From Clostridiales bacterium (GTDB lineage: Bacteria > Bacillota > Clostridia > Christensenellales > CAG-138), in NCBI GenBank assembly GCA_024691085.1, contig JAILNX010000034.1:38126-102125 (forward strand): 64,000 nucleotides of DNA. Reading direction: 5' to 3'. Below the pieces are notes generated by a model, which made no database searches, was not told the DNA's origin, and saw only the letters and a program-made list of their open reading frames with translations. The translations under genes and the position numbers were made by a program. Position 1 is the stretch's first letter, and every line of letters starts with the position of its first letter. Positions 26,508 to 35,331 of this stretch are shown here, in pieces.

Positions 26508-27257
26508 ATGGAGAAAAAACAAATTATGTCAAAAGGATCAACGGCGATCATTATAATTCTTATCTGCGTTTGCCTCATCCTTTGCGCGTTCGCGGTATAC
26601 GAAATACACAGTCAAAGCATTCTGAAAAAGGTTTTTTTCCGATGGGGCTTGGTTTCCGAGGTAAGCAGTGATTCGATCGATTATGCCGTAGACGGATGGA
26701 ACAATTGCCTCAATAAGATGACATACGACTGCGACGTCGTGTTTTTCGGCGATTCAATAACAAGGGGAAGCGATTTCGGGAAATACTTTGACGGCGTGGA
26801 GATCTGTAATCTCGGCTTTCCCGGCGACACTCTCAACGGAATGAAAAAAAGGGTCTCCATGATAAAGGCAGTCCATCCCGAGAAGGTCTTTATCATGGGC
26901 GGGATCAACGGCCTTCGCGATCATAACGTCGACGTCTGCGTTCAAAGGTATTCGGAGCTTCTGGACCTTATTGAAAAAGCCGTGCCCGACGTCGAGATCT
27001 ATGTCCAAAGCGTCCTTCCGATCGCATCATATAAGGAGAGCTCGTGGTACGGCGGAGGAATATGCAAAAACGCAACGATCCGGGCGTTTAACGAAAAGCT
27101 CAAAGAGCTTGCGGAAGAAAAAGGACATGTATATATAGACCTGTACTCTGTTTATGAAAAGGACGGAAGTCTTGACCCCGATTATACGTCGGACGGACTG
27201 CACCTCGGCGGTCACTATGAGCCGTGGGCGGAAGCGATAAGGGAGTATATATATTGA
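26508..27257 (+). CDS. Membrane-anchored SGNH/GDSL hydrolase
   Basis: 249 aa. An N-terminal hydrophobic anchor (about 11-31) is followed by an SGNH hydrolase domain: block I GDSI with nucleophile Ser83, block II Gly in 'GFPGDT', block III Asn134 in 'GGINGLRD', block V Asp229 and His232 in 'SDGLHLGGH'. Family members are esterases or deacetylases of lipids, peptidoglycan or polysaccharide; which one applies here is not evident. The gene is visibly richer in A/T at third positions than its neighbours, which could mean recent transfer. TTAGGAGA is the ribosome binding site. Confidence 0.9.
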   Translation: MEKKQIMSKGSTAIIIILICVCLILCAFAVYEIHSQSILKKVFFRWGLVSEVSSDSIDYAVDGWNNCLNKMTYDCDVVFFGDSITRGSDFGKYFDGVEICNLGFPGDTLNGMKKRVSMIKAVHPEKVFIMGGINGLRDHNVDVCVQRYSELLDLIEKAVPDVEIYVQSVLPIASYKESSWYGGGICKNATIRAFNEKLKELAEEKGHVYIDLYSVYEKDGSLDPDYTSDGLHLGGHYEPWAEAIREYIY

Positions 27258-27327
27258 ACGGAAGCGAAAAATACCGCCGTTCGGGATTAATATATTTTTA
27301 ATTTGACTTTTTCCCAGGGGGATATAG

Positions 27328-27336
27328 TGCTATAAT
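27328..27336 (+). promoter_or_regulatory. Extended -10 promoter of the kor operon
   Basis: TGCTATAAT at 27328-27336. A TTGACT lies 22 bp upstream, too far for normal spacing. The leader contains a small hairpin TGCGCC / GGCGCA around 27360-27382. Confidence 0.6.
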
Positions 27337-27414
27337 TAAAATCAGAATAAAGGGCTGTTTGCGCCTGTTCGCGAGTGGCGCAGATGCTCAAAATCAAGGA
27401 GGTCATAAACGCTT

Positions 27415-27627
27415 ATGGTATCCAAAGTAACCATTGACGAGAACCGCTGCAAGGGCTGCGGGCTGTGCGTTCGCGCATGTCCGAAGAAGATCATGCAGCT
27501 CTCGAAGACCAAGCTCAACGAGAAGGGTTATCACCCCGCTGAGGTGATCGATCAGGGCGCCTGCATCGCCTGCGCAAGCTGCGCACGCACCTGCCCCGAC
27601 GCGGTCATCACCGTTGAAAAAGAGTAA
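27415..27627 (+). CDS. korD: 2x[4Fe-4S] ferredoxin subunit of oxoacid oxidoreductase
   Basis: 70 aa with two CxxCxxCxxxCP motifs: Cys 12, 15, 18, 22 and Cys 50, 53, 56, 60. As the first gene of a D-A-B-C operon it is the delta subunit that passes electrons from the oxoacid oxidation site to soluble ferredoxin. AAGGAGGT lies 11 bases before the start, a slightly long spacing. It is followed 13 bp later by the alpha subunit. Confidence 0.93.
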   Translation: MVSKVTIDENRCKGCGLCVRACPKKIMQLSKTKLNEKGYHPAEVIDQGACIACASCARTCPDAVITVEKE

Positions 27628-27640
27628 GGAGGAAAGAAAC

Positions 27641-28702
27641 ATGGCAAAGATTCTCATGAAGGGCAGTGAAGCCATTCCCGAAGCCGCCATCCAGGCCGGC
27701 TGCCGTTTCTTCTTCGGCTACCCCATCACTCCGCAGAACGACATCCCCGAGTACATGTCCGCACGTCTTCCCAAGATCGGAGGCTGCTTCCTCCAGGCTG
27801 AGAGCGAAGTCGCCGCGATCAACATGGTCTACGGCGCTGCCGCTGCCGGCGCGAGGGTCATGACCAGCTCCTCCTCCCCGGGAGTTTCCCTTAAGCAGGA
27901 AGGCATCAGCTATATCGCCGGCGCCGAGCTCCCCTGCGTCATCTGCAACATGATGCGCGGCGGCCCCGGACTCGGCTCCATTCAGCCCTCTCAGGGCGAC
28001 TATTTCCAGGCCACCAAGGGCGGCGGCCACGGCGACTATCATCTGATCGTTCTCGCTCCCTCCTCCGTACAGGAAGCCGTCGATCTTATGCATAACGCGT
28101 TCGATCTCGCCGACATTTACCGCACCCCCGTCATGCTCCTTGCCGACGGTATCATCGGTCAGATGATGGAGCCCGTCGAGTTCCACGAGCATGAGCAGAG
28201 GAAACTTCCCGACAAGCCTTGGGCCGTCACCGGCTGGAAGGGCGATCGTCCCCGCTCCGTCGTCAACTCCCTCTACATCGAGGTCGACGAGCTGCAGGAG
28301 ATGAACGACAGGCTCCAGGCCCGCTATAAGGAGATCCAGGAGAAGGAAGTCATGGTCGAGCTGTACAAGACCGAGGGCGCCGAGGTCATCATCTGCGCCT
28401 ACGGCACCGTCGCCCGTATCTGCAAGGCCGCTATCGCGCTTTGCGAGGAGAAGGGCGTCAAGGTCGGCCTCGTCCGTCCCATCACCCTGTGGCCCTTCCC
28501 CGAGAAGGAGCTTAAGGAAGTCATGGCTCAGGAGAGCGTAAAGCGCGAGCTCACCGTCGAGATCTCCGCCGGCCAGATGCACGAGGACGTACGCCTTGCC
28601 CTCAACGGCATGAAGCCCGCCGACTTCTACGGCAAGCCCGGCAGCTACACCCCCACTGCGGAAGAGATCGCCGAATACATTCTCAAAACGAGGGAGGCAT
28701 AA
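27641..28702 (+). CDS. korA: 2-oxoacid:ferredoxin oxidoreductase, alpha subunit
   Basis: 353 aa. The start at 27641 follows TAAGGAGG; a longer frame from 27614 would overlap korD without a ribosome binding site. It holds the pyrimidine-binding and transketolase C-terminal-like domains of the family: 'KGSEAIPEAAIQAGCRFFFGYPITPQ', 'MTSSSSPGVSLKQEGISYIAGAELPCV' and 'SQGDYFQATKGGGHGDY'. With beta and gamma subunits it oxidises a 2-oxoacid and CoA to acyl-CoA and CO2. Substrate could be 2-oxoglutarate or branched-chain oxoacids (Vor-type); sequence reading does not settle this. Confidence 0.92.
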   Translation: MAKILMKGSEAIPEAAIQAGCRFFFGYPITPQNDIPEYMSARLPKIGGCFLQAESEVAAINMVYGAAAAGARVMTSSSSPGVSLKQEGISYIAGAELPCVICNMMRGGPGLGSIQPSQGDYFQATKGGGHGDYHLIVLAPSSVQEAVDLMHNAFDLADIYRTPVMLLADGIIGQMMEPVEFHEHEQRKLPDKPWAVTGWKGDRPRSVVNSLYIEVDELQEMNDRLQARYKEIQEKEVMVELYKTEGAEVIICAYGTVARICKAAIALCEEKGVKVGLVRPITLWPFPEKELKEVMAQESVKRELTVEISAGQMHEDVRLALNGMKPADFYGKPGSYTPTAEEIAEYILKTREA

Positions 28703-28708
28703 GTTAAA

Positions 28709-29452
28709 ATGACTACCGTATTTAAGAAAACTCCCGTTCTTACGGACACTGTTATGCATTACTGCCCCGGCTGCGGTCACGGCATCGTTCACCGCCTCGT
28801 CGCCGAGGTCATCGAAGAGCTCGGCATCCAGGACAGGACGATCGGTTTCGTTCCCGTCGGCTGCGCCGTGTTCGGATACAAGTATTTCGCGGTAGACTGC
28901 GTTGAGGCCGCCCACGGCCGCGCTCCCGCCGCCGCTACCGGCTGCAAGCGCGTCAACCCCAACAACGTCGTATTCACCTATCAGGGTGACGGCGACCTCG
29001 CCTCCATCGGCGCCGCCGAGATCGTTCACGCCGCTCACCGCGGTGAGAAGATCACCACCATCTTCATCAACAACGCCATTTACGGCATGACCGGCGGCCA
29101 GATGGCTCCGACGACCCTCGTAGGTCAGAAGACCACCACCAGCCCCTATGGCCGTGATCCCGAGCACTGCGGCAAGCCCCTCCGCGTGGCCGAAATGATA
29201 GCCACCATCGAAGGCGCCGCTTACGTCGAGCGCGTTTCCGTTGACAGCGTTCCCAACATCATCAAGGCCAAGGCCGCCATCAAGAAGGCATTCCAGTGCC
29301 AGCTCGACGGCAAGGGCTTCGCTCTTGTTGAGGTCCTCTCCTCCTGTCCCACCAACTGGGGCAAGAGCCCTGCCGAGGCCATGGATTGGATCAAGTCCGA
29401 CATGATCCCCTACTATCCTCTCGGCGTCAAGAAGGACAGGACCAACGAATAA
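28709..29452 (+). CDS. korB: 2-oxoacid:ferredoxin oxidoreductase, beta subunit
   Basis: 247 aa. This is the thiamine-pyrophosphate subunit: 'CPGCGHGIVHRL' near residue 15, the GDGDLASIG Mg2+/TPP motif near 90, and 'NNAIYGMTGGQMAPTT', all diagnostic for the family. It follows korA by 6 bp with a weak ribosome binding site, so coupling is likely. Codon use is strongly biased as in the whole operon, consistent with a major catabolic enzyme. Confidence 0.94.
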   Translation: MTTVFKKTPVLTDTVMHYCPGCGHGIVHRLVAEVIEELGIQDRTIGFVPVGCAVFGYKYFAVDCVEAAHGRAPAAATGCKRVNPNNVVFTYQGDGDLASIGAAEIVHAAHRGEKITTIFINNAIYGMTGGQMAPTTLVGQKTTTSPYGRDPEHCGKPLRVAEMIATIEGAAYVERVSVDSVPNIIKAKAAIKKAFQCQLDGKGFALVEVLSSCPTNWGKSPAEAMDWIKSDMIPYYPLGVKKDRTNE

Positions 29453-29465
29453 GGAGGAAAAGAAT

Positions 29466-30014
29466 ATGCTTTGGACTAACATTTTCGCAGGTTTCGGCGG
29501 ACAGGGCGTCCTGCTCATCGGTAAGCTCCTCGCTCAGGCCGGTCTTTACGAGGGCAGGGAGGTCTCCTGGCTCCCCTCCTACGGTCCCGAAATGCGCGGC
29601 GGTACCGCGAACTGCTCCGTCGTCGTTTCCGACGCTCCCATCGCTTCCCCCTGCATCAACATGGCGAACTGCGTTATCGCGATGAACCGTCCTTCCCTCG
29701 ATAAGTTCGAGCAGAACGTGCTCCCCGGCGGCAAGCTCTTCATCAACAGCTCCATTATCGACAAGAAGGCCACCAGGACCGATATCGAAGTCTACTACGT
29801 TCCCTGCAACGAGATCGCCGATTCCCTCAACAATCCGAAGGTTGGCAACATGGCTATGCTCGGCGCCTACATCGAGGCGACCAAGGCCGTTGACTCCAAG
29901 AGCGTCCTCGACGCGCTGCTCCATTCGCTCGGCGAGAAAAAGGCTCATCTCATTCCCCTGAATGAGCAGGCCATCGAGCTCGGCAAGCAGGCCGTCCGCG
30001 ACCAGATCAAATAA
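29466..30014 (+). CDS. korC: 2-oxoacid:ferredoxin oxidoreductase, gamma subunit
   Basis: 182 aa. Gamma-domain marks: '[21 protein letters not shown]' at the start and '[19 protein letters not shown]' near residue 40, the latter being the RGG CoA-region motif. AAGGAGG precedes the ATG. Last gene of the operon, followed by a hairpin terminator. Confidence 0.94.
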   Translation: MLWTNIFAGFGGQGVLLIGKLLAQAGLYEGREVSWLPSYGPEMRGGTANCSVVVSDAPIASPCINMANCVIAMNRPSLDKFEQNVLPGGKLFINSSIIDKKATRTDIEVYYVPCNEIADSLNNPKVGNMAMLGAYIEATKAVDSKSVLDALLHSLGEKKAHLIPLNEQAIELGKQAVRDQIK

Positions 30015-30029
30015 TCAAGATCAACTTAA

Positions 30030-30056
30030 AGGGCAAGCCGAAAGGCTTGCCCTTAC
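30030..30056 (+). terminator. Terminator of the kor operon
   Basis: AGGGCAAGCC-GAAA-GGCTTGCCCT, a 10 bp stem with a GNRA tetraloop. The T tract is poor (TACTGATT). Confidence 0.7.
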
Positions 30057-30061
30057 TGATT

Positions 30062-30137
30062 GTCGAAAAAGTCTGATCGACTTTTTCGACGGATAGCATT
30101 TTTGAACTGCGCATTTCATGCGCGGCCGTTCAAAAAT
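30062..30137. repeat. Two consecutive long palindromes
   Basis: GTCGAAAAAGTC-N5-GACTTTTTCGAC (30062-30090) is a perfect 12 bp inverted repeat. Eight bases later ATTTTTGAAC (30098-30107) pairs with GTTCAAAAAT (30128-30137), enclosing an inner GCGCAT/ATGCGC stem. It looks like a dispersed palindromic element, not a gene. Confidence 0.75.
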
Positions 30138-30262
30138 AAACGAACCAATTGCTTGCCGCATTTGTTTCGCTCGCGCCGCGCATGTCGCCGGGAGCGATTA
30201 TAGTTAAGCAGGGGCTTTTCGCCCCCGCACCCCCGGGGAAAAACACGGAAGAGCCAAATGAT

Positions 30263-31078
30263 ATGAAAGAAAAAAAGAAAACTATCCTCATAACCGGCGC
30301 GGGCGGGAGCCTCGGCGCCGCCGCCGTACGCGCTTTTCTTGAAAAGGGGTACGCGGTTTTCGCTGCTGACGTCCGTACGGACAGCATCCCCGAAGGCGCC
30401 GTGCCGGTCGAAATTGACGTCACGAGCCCCGAGAGCGTGGAAAAAGCGGGGGAGGAGATAGGGAAGATCTGCGGCCGCCTCGACGCGGTCCTGCACCTCG
30501 CGGGCGTCTATACGATGGATTCCTTTGTCGAGATCACCGAGGAGGAGCTTAATAGGATGTTCGAGGTCAACCTCATGGGCGTCATCCGGGTGAACCGCGT
30601 GTTTCTGCCCCTCGTCCGCCGCGCGGGAGGCAGGATCGTCATCACGGCAAGTGAGCTTGCGCCTCTCGACCCTCTGCCGTTCAACGGCATCTATACCGTA
30701 ACGAAGCGCGCGCTCGACGGCTACGCGCATTCGCTCGCGCTGGAGCTCGACCTGATCGGCGTAAAGGTCGTGACCGTCTATCCCGGCGCGTTCGGCGACG
30801 GCATGACGAAGGGCGCGGTCAGAGCGCTTGACCGAATGAAGGGGAAGACGGAGCTCTATCCCGGCGTCACGGAGCGCTTCCGGAAGATCGTCGCTTCCGA
30901 GACGGGAAAGGCGAAGCCCCCAGAAAAGCTCGCCGCGTTCCTCGTGAAAATCGCAGAGAAAAAGCGCCCGCGCTTTAATTATTTTATCAACAATTCCTTT
31001 AAACTCAAGCTGTTTTCCGCCCTTCCCGAGTTAGCCCAGGCATACCTCTTGAGAAAACTGCTGAAAAATAAAGAATAA
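30263..31078 (+). CDS. Short-chain dehydrogenase/reductase
   Basis: 271 aa from the ATG at 30263, which has GGAAGAG upstream and gives the usual SDR start (KKKTILITGAGGSLG); a longer frame from 30149 has no family similarity at its N-terminus. Rossmann motif TGxxxxLG at about 9-16, 'LAGVY' (NAG-like), catalytic Ser in 'ITASELAP' and Tyr/Lys in 'YTVTKRA'. The NAD(P)H-dependent substrate is unknown. Its stop codon lies within a terminator stem shared with sigE. Confidence 0.9.
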   Translation: MKEKKKTILITGAGGSLGAAAVRAFLEKGYAVFAADVRTDSIPEGAVPVEIDVTSPESVEKAGEEIGKICGRLDAVLHLAGVYTMDSFVEITEEELNRMFEVNLMGVIRVNRVFLPLVRRAGGRIVITASELAPLDPLPFNGIYTVTKRALDGYAHSLALELDLIGVKVVTVYPGAFGDGMTKGAVRALDRMKGKTELYPGVTERFRKIVASETGKAKPPEKLAAFLVKIAEKKRPRFNYFINNSFKLKLFSALPELAQAYLLRKLLKNKE

Positions 31079-31100
31079 TCCGCCGGCGGCGGATTATTCT
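31072..31100. terminator. Bidirectional terminator between SDR gene and sigE
   Basis: A perfect 13 bp stem AGAATAATCCGCC-GGC-GGCGGATTATTCT, A/T-rich at both outer ends. The SDR stop codon is inside the left arm. Confidence 0.8.
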
Positions 31101-31103
31101 TTA

Positions 31104-31823
31104 TCATTCCATTGCCTGCATTTCCTTGTAGAGCTTCACCATGATCCGCTTTTCGAGGCGGGAGATATAGCTTTGAGAGATCCCCAGGAGGTCGGCGACC
31201 TGCTTCTGGGTGTATTCGCGTCCGTCCTTTAAGCCGTAGCGCAGTTCCACGATCTCGCGCTCGCGCGGGCCGAGGCGCGACATCGCCTCCTTTAAAAGCT
31301 CGCGGTCGGTCTCGTCCTCCAGATCCTTTGACACGAGGTCGTCGTCCGTGCCGAGGACGTCGGAAAGCAAAAGCTCGTTGCCGTCCCAGTCGACGTTCAG
31401 GGGTTCGTCGAGCGAGACCTCAAGGCGGATGCGGTTTGCTTTCCGGAGATACATCAGTATCTCGTTCTCGATGCAGCGGCTCGCGTAGGTCGCCAGCTTT
31501 ATGCTGCGGTCGGCGCTGAAGGTGTTTACCGCCTTGATGAGCCCTATAGCGCCTATCGAGATAAGGTCCTCGATGCCCGCGCCGGTGTTCTCGAACCGGC
31601 GCGCGATGTAGACGACGAGGCGAAGATTGTGTTCTATCAGGAGGGTCTTCGCGTTCTCGTCGCCCCCGGCAAGGCGGGCGAGCGCCTCCGCTTCTTCCTC
31701 CTTGGAGAGCGGGGGCGGGAGGGATTCGCCCGCGCCGAGGTATTCAAGCTCCCCGCCCGCCAAACCCTTCGGCAGGCCGAGATAAGCTTTCAGAAGAAGT
31801 TTAAGTATCCGTTCGGGCATCAT
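31104..31823 (-). CDS. sigE: Sporulation sigma factor SigE (pro-form)
   Basis: 239 aa. The early mother-cell sigma factor. The start ATG overlaps the spoIIGA stop (TGATG). Residues 1-30 are an amphipathic pro-sequence ('[14 protein letters not shown]...ELEYLGAG') of the type removed by SpoIIGA; then region 2 '[16 protein letters not shown]...[16 protein letters not shown]' and '[20 protein letters not shown]', a [18 protein letters not shown] linker, and region 4 '[24 protein letters not shown]'. These match SigE, not SigK or SigG. sigG, often next, is absent. Confidence 0.96.
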   Translation of the reverse strand: MMPERILKLLLKAYLGLPKGLAGGELEYLGAGESLPPPLSKEEEAEALARLAGGDENAKTLLIEHNLRLVVYIARRFENTGAGIEDLISIGAIGLIKAVNTFSADRSIKLATYASRCIENEILMYLRKANRIRLEVSLDEPLNVDWDGNELLLSDVLGTDDDLVSKDLEDETDRELLKEAMSRLGPREREIVELRYGLKDGREYTQKQVADLLGISQSYISRLEKRIMVKLYKEMQAME

Positions 31824-32578
31824 CAGACATTTTCCTTTACAAGCTCCGGCGGGAGTATCGCCTCCGCGCCGGTTTTTTCGTCGGTGACCGCGACTATGCA
31901 CGCCACCTCCCTGCCGTTAACGCTGATCCTGTCGGGCTTGAATCCGTAAAGCACCGCGGTCCCCGCGGCGGTCACGACCGGGATCGGCAGCCTGGCGCAG
32001 GGCTTAAGCGCGCGGCATCTGACGACCGCGACGGGGAGCCCCGAAAGAGGCTCGTGAAGCGAGTTCCCCGTGTCGACAAGCGCTTCGAAGCGGCGGGGGA
32101 CGCCGTTGTGAAGAAGCAGTACCTTCGCGCCGGCTTCGTTTTTAATGCGCCGCCTGAGGACGCTCCTTACGGCTCTCGGCAGGAACGTCACCGCGAAGGC
32201 CGCCGCGAGGAATACCCGAAGCGGTATGCCGCCCGAGATGAAGCCATCCTTCACGCCTCCGCCCGTAAGATACGCCGCGGCGAGCGCGGAGCCTCCCGCG
32301 ATGAACGTCGCGATAAGCACAGACGCCGCGTTCGCAAGGAACGCCTTTGGGCTCCTCCCCGGCAGCCCCAGCGCCATAAGGGCAAGGAGGGGCAGCCGGA
32401 GGAGGGGGCTTCTCAAAAGGGGCAGAAGGTATGCGGCTGCGGCGGACACGCCTGACGCCGCAAGCGAGACGATCAATATCCGGTATATTGGGGGGCGTAC
32501 CGAAATGAATGCCGCCGCCAGCCGCAGAATAAGGAGGTTCAGGAGAAGGTCGTCAACGAGAAAAAGTTCAAGGTACAT
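31823..32578 (-). CDS. spoIIGA: Sigma-E processing peptidase SpoIIGA
   Basis: 251 aa from the ATG at 32578, which has AGGGGAG about ten bases upstream; an in-frame ATG at 32599 would add seven residues. The N-terminal half is five or six membrane helices; the C-terminal half is an aspartic-protease-like domain with the catalytic Asp169 in '[17 protein letters not shown]'. In Bacillus it dimerises in the septal membrane and cleaves pro-SigE after a forespore signal. Overlap with sigE by one base indicates coupled translation. Confidence 0.95.
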   Translation of the reverse strand: MYLELFLVDDLLLNLLILRLAAAFISVRPPIYRILIVSLAASGVSAAAAYLLPLLRSPLLRLPLLALMALGLPGRSPKAFLANAASVLIATFIAGGSALAAAYLTGGGVKDGFISGGIPLRVFLAAAFAVTFLPRAVRSVLRRRIKNEAGAKVLLLHNGVPRRFEALVDTGNSLHEPLSGLPVAVVRCRALKPCARLPIPVVTAAGTAVLYGFKPDRISVNGREVACIVAVTDEKTGAEAILPPELVKENV

Positions 32579-32781
32579 TTTCTTTTGCTCCCCTCTCATG
32601 GGCTTGGCACGGGGCGCCGCCCACGGTGAAAAGTATAGTCCGTCAAGACGCTTTCTTCGGTCGCTCCGGGGGAGAAAAAGATGGGGGAAATCCTCGAAAC
32701 TCGGCGGAGGGTTTTTTAAGAAAACCGTGAGGAACGGGCAAATACTTTACACATTCTTTACAATTCTTTACCGTATCTTTA

Positions 32782-32810
32782 TTGAAAGCGCGGCGTAAAT
32801 GACATAAAAT
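32782..32810 (+). promoter_or_regulatory. Promoter of the nfeD-floA operon
   Basis: TTGAAA (32782-32787), 17 bp, TAAAAT (32805-32810), 33 bp before the ATG. Confidence 0.65.
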
Positions 32811-32842
32811 ATATACGAAGTCAGGAAAGGACGGTAATCGAT

Positions 32843-33373
32843 ATGTTTCCTTTGATACTTTCAGCGGGATTCTTCGCCGACTGGGCTCAGGGCTGGGCCG
32901 ACAATATAGGCGGAATAGTTCTCGTTGTTATCGGCATGATACTTATTGTGATCGAGATGCTCGTACCCGGCTTCGGCGCGGCGGGCATTTCGGGCGGCAT
33001 CGCGCTGATCGCGGGCCTCATCATCGGCTCGAACACCCTTCCCGCGGCGATGTTCTCGCTTCTTATTATAGTGGTGCTTCTCGCGGTCATGGCGGGCGTG
33101 ATATTCCGGTCGGCGCTTAAAGGCAAGCTAAGCCGGTCGCCGGTCGTGCTCAACACCGCGATCGACGCCGACTCCACCGCCCGCACGGGCGAGGAGACGA
33201 AGAAGCTCATCGGCATCAGGGGCACGGCGCTCACGGCGCTCCGTCCCGCGGGTATCGCGCTCATCGACGGAAAGCGGATGGACGTTTCATCCGAGGCTGA
33301 GTTCATCGACAAGGACGCCGAGGTCGAGGTCGTATCCGTTGACGGCATGAAGGTGCTGGTCAAGCGCGTATGA
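32843..33373 (+). CDS. NfeD-family membrane protein
   Basis: 176 aa. Three hydrophobic helices (about 20-100) with 'VLVVIGMILIVIEMLVPGFGAAGISGGIALIAGL' match the NfeD core, and residues about 115-176 form the small C-terminal OB-fold ('LIGIRGTALTALRPAGIALIDGKRMDVSSEAEFIDKD'). NfeD proteins pair with SPFH/flotillin proteins; the FloA gene lies two genes downstream. No protease domain is fused, i.e. the short NfeD1b type. Function in membrane organisation is by family. Confidence 0.9.
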   Translation: MFPLILSAGFFADWAQGWADNIGGIVLVVIGMILIVIEMLVPGFGAAGISGGIALIAGLIIGSNTLPAAMFSLLIIVVLLAVMAGVIFRSALKGKLSRSPVVLNTAIDADSTARTGEETKKLIGIRGTALTALRPAGIALIDGKRMDVSSEAEFIDKDAEVEVVSVDGMKVLVKRV

Positions 33374-33588
33374 AATTCTGCAGGAAATGCCGGATATTCT
33401 ATTCAAGCCAGGCCGCCGCGTGTCCCAAATGCGGAGTCTCGTATGAAGCCGCGAAGGAGAGCGAGATCGCCGAGGGAGAAGCTGATAAGCGCAGCGTGAG
33501 GCGCGACTGGCTGTGGCTCGCGATAGGCGTTCCCCTGTTTATCGGACTGATCTACCTGCTGATCGTACTGTTCAAATCGATCGGCTGA
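33370..33588 (+). CDS. Small zinc-ribbon membrane protein
   Basis: 72 aa. One zinc ribbon at the N-terminus (Cys 4, 7, 18, 21), a charged linker and one membrane helix (about 47-68). It overlaps the nfeD stop by four bases (ATGA), so translation is coupled, and it stands between nfeD and floA. No known partner family; likely an accessory of the NfeD/flotillin system. Confidence 0.75.
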   Translation: MKFCRKCRIFYSSQAAACPKCGVSYEAAKESEIAEGEADKRSVRRDWLWLAIGVPLFIGLIYLLIVLFKSIG

Positions 33589-33619
33589 AAACAAAAATAA
33601 TTTAAAGGAGATAAAAAAT

Positions 33620-34630
33620 ATGTTCAACGACCTCGTTCTGCTTGCTGCCGGCGAAATGAACATCGGCATGCTGGTCGCGATAATCATCGCGGTCATCTGC
33701 TTCATCATCCTCTTCTTCTCGTTCATACCTCTCGGACTGTGGATCTCCGCGGCCGCTTCCGGCGTACGCGTGGGCCTCTTCACCCTCGTCGGTATGAAGA
33801 TCAGGAAGGTTCGTCCCGCAAGGATCATCAACCCCCTCATCAAGGCTACCAAGGCGGGCCTCTCCCTCTCGATCAATAAGATGGAAGCCCACTACTTAGC
33901 CGGCGGTAACGTCGACCGTGTAGCGAACGCCCTTATCGCCGCTCAGCGCGCCGGCATCCCCCTCGATTTCGAGAAGGCCTGCGCGATCGACCTTGCCGGC
34001 CGTGACGTTCTCACCGCCGTGCAGATGAGCGTCAATCCCCGCGTTATCGAGACCCCCGTTATCGCCGCGATAGCGAAGGACGGTATCGAGCTCCGCGCAA
34101 AGGCAAAGGTCACCGTCCGCGCCAACATCGACCGCCTCGTCGGCGGCGCCGGCGAAGAGACGATCATCGCCCGTGTAGGCGAGGGCATCGTCACCACCAT
34201 CGGTTCGTCCCTCTCGCATAAGGACGTTCTCGAGAACCCCGATCTTATCTCCCAGACCGTTCTCGGCAAGGGCCTCGACGCAGGCACCGCTTTCGAGATC
34301 CTCTCCATTGATATCGCGGACGTTGACGTAGGCGTGAACGTAGGCGCAAAGCTCCAGGCTGACCAGGCTGAGGCCGACAAGCGCGTAGCTCAGGCGAAGG
34401 CCGAGGAGCGCAGGGCGATGGCTATCGCTCAGGAGCAGGAGAACAAGGCCGAGGTACAGGGCATGCGCGCCCGCGTCGTCGAGGCGGAGGCCGAGGTCCC
34501 GAAGGCCATGGCCGAGGCGTTCAGGAACGGCAATCTCGGCATCATGGACTACTACCGCATGAAGAACATGATGGCGGACACCGATATGCGCGAGGCTATC
34601 GGCAAGACCACCACCACCGAACAGCAGTAA
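33620..34630 (+). CDS. floA: Flotillin-like protein FloA
   Basis: 336 aa, normal length. One N-terminal membrane hairpin (about 15-50), an SPFH/band-7 domain from about 60 to 235 ('[35 protein letters not shown]'), then a Glu/Ala coiled coil '[29 protein letters not shown]' for oligomerisation. It organises membrane microdomains. AAAGGAG precedes the ATG. Codon use is strongly biased, suggesting an abundant protein. Confidence 0.96.
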   Translation: MFNDLVLLAAGEMNIGMLVAIIIAVICFIILFFSFIPLGLWISAAASGVRVGLFTLVGMKIRKVRPARIINPLIKATKAGLSLSINKMEAHYLAGGNVDRVANALIAAQRAGIPLDFEKACAIDLAGRDVLTAVQMSVNPRVIETPVIAAIAKDGIELRAKAKVTVRANIDRLVGGAGEETIIARVGEGIVTTIGSSLSHKDVLENPDLISQTVLGKGLDAGTAFEILSIDIADVDVGVNVGAKLQADQAEADKRVAQAKAEERRAMAIAQEQENKAEVQGMRARVVEAEAEVPKAMAEAFRNGNLGIMDYYRMKNMMADTDMREAIGKTTTTEQQ

Positions 34631-34642
34631 TCAAGCTAAAAG

Positions 34643-34669
34643 TCCCGGCGGGAGCCGATCCCGCCGGGA
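34643..34669 (+). other. Intercistronic hairpin without T tract
   Basis: A perfect 11 bp stem TCCCGGCGGGA-GCCGA-TCCCGCCGGGA after floA. With no T run it is more likely an mRNA-stabilising or processing element, which would keep floA mRNA high relative to the genes after it. Confidence 0.55.
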
Positions 34670-34700
34670 GAGACCTTCCTTATGATACAGGAGGTACATT

Positions 34701-35330
34701 ATGCCCTTCCCAATCACAGTATTGTTTGCGTTCGACGTGCCCTTCCCGTTCATAATTCTGTTTGCGATCGCGGGCGTGGTCTTTTCGATCGTCTCCGCGG
34801 CAAAGAAGCGTGAAGCGCAGCAGCGCGCCCAGGAGGCTCGAAGGAAGCAGGCCGAGTACGCCTTCGGCGGTACGCCCGGGAATCAGTCCGGCGCTTATCC
34901 GCGTCCTCAGACCCCCGCGCAGGCAGCCGCCGGCGCAGCGAGGCAGGAGGAGCTTAAGAGGCGCCTTGAGGCTAACGCGGAACGCCGCAGGCTCGAGCGC
35001 GAGTCGCTTCAGAAGCAGCCCGTCTTCAGGCCGTCTGCGGATAATTCCTCCGGAAGGCCGATGGTCAGTCACTCCGACGAGGACTGCGGAGGCGGCTCCA
35101 TCCACGACGGCTATCACGAGGGCGTGACGCAGTTCCCGAACGGCAAGGGCCCCGCGGTCGCCGGAAAGCTCGGTCACAGGCTCGCCGACGAGGACGACAG
35201 GCTCGAGCAGGAAAAGGCCGCCGCCGACAACGCGAAGCGCGTTATGGCGAGGATCGCGAAGCTCCCGCCGCTCGCGCAGGGCATGGTCTATTCCGAGATA
35301 CTCGGAAAGCCCAAGTCCGAGGTTTGTTAA
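34701..35330 (+). CDS. Membrane-anchored hypothetical protein
   Basis: 209 aa. A single hydrophobic anchor (about 5-35), then a Gln/Arg/Ala-rich helix ('KKREAQQRAQEARRKQAEY'), a low-complexity Gly/Pro segment and a second charged helix; 'SHSDEDCGGGSIHDGYHEG' near 115-135 is the only conserved-looking motif. AGGAGGT is an excellent ribosome binding site. It lies between floA and a LURP-one-related gene and ends one base before it, so it is part of the operon. Family not recognised. Confidence 0.75.
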   Translation: MPFPITVLFAFDVPFPFIILFAIAGVVFSIVSAAKKREAQQRAQEARRKQAEYAFGGTPGNQSGAYPRPQTPAQAAAGAARQEELKRRLEANAERRRLERESLQKQPVFRPSADNSSGRPMVSHSDEDCGGGSIHDGYHEGVTQFPNGKGPAVAGKLGHRLADEDDRLEQEKAAADNAKRVMARIAKLPPLAQGMVYSEILGKPKSEVC

Positions 35331-35331
35331 C

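Noticed and set aside
27303-27336. TTGACT-22-TATAAT as an activator-dependent promoter of kor
   Set aside because: The extended -10 explains recognition without it; 22 bp spacing by itself is weak evidence.
27608-29518. 636-codon open frame on the minus strand across the kor operon
   Set aside because: It is antisense to four well-supported genes and exists because their biased codon use avoids stops in that frame; composition is unlike a real protein.
30149-30262. Longer N-terminus for the short-chain dehydrogenase
   Set aside because: The added 38 residues have no SDR character and the ATG at 30263 gives the standard family start.
32632-32665. Spo0A-dependent spoIIG-type promoter upstream of spoIIGA
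   Set aside because: TATACT is present on the minus strand (32637-32632), but I find neither a -35 box at 17 or 22 bp nor a convincing TGTCGAA box, so it is not reported as a promoter.
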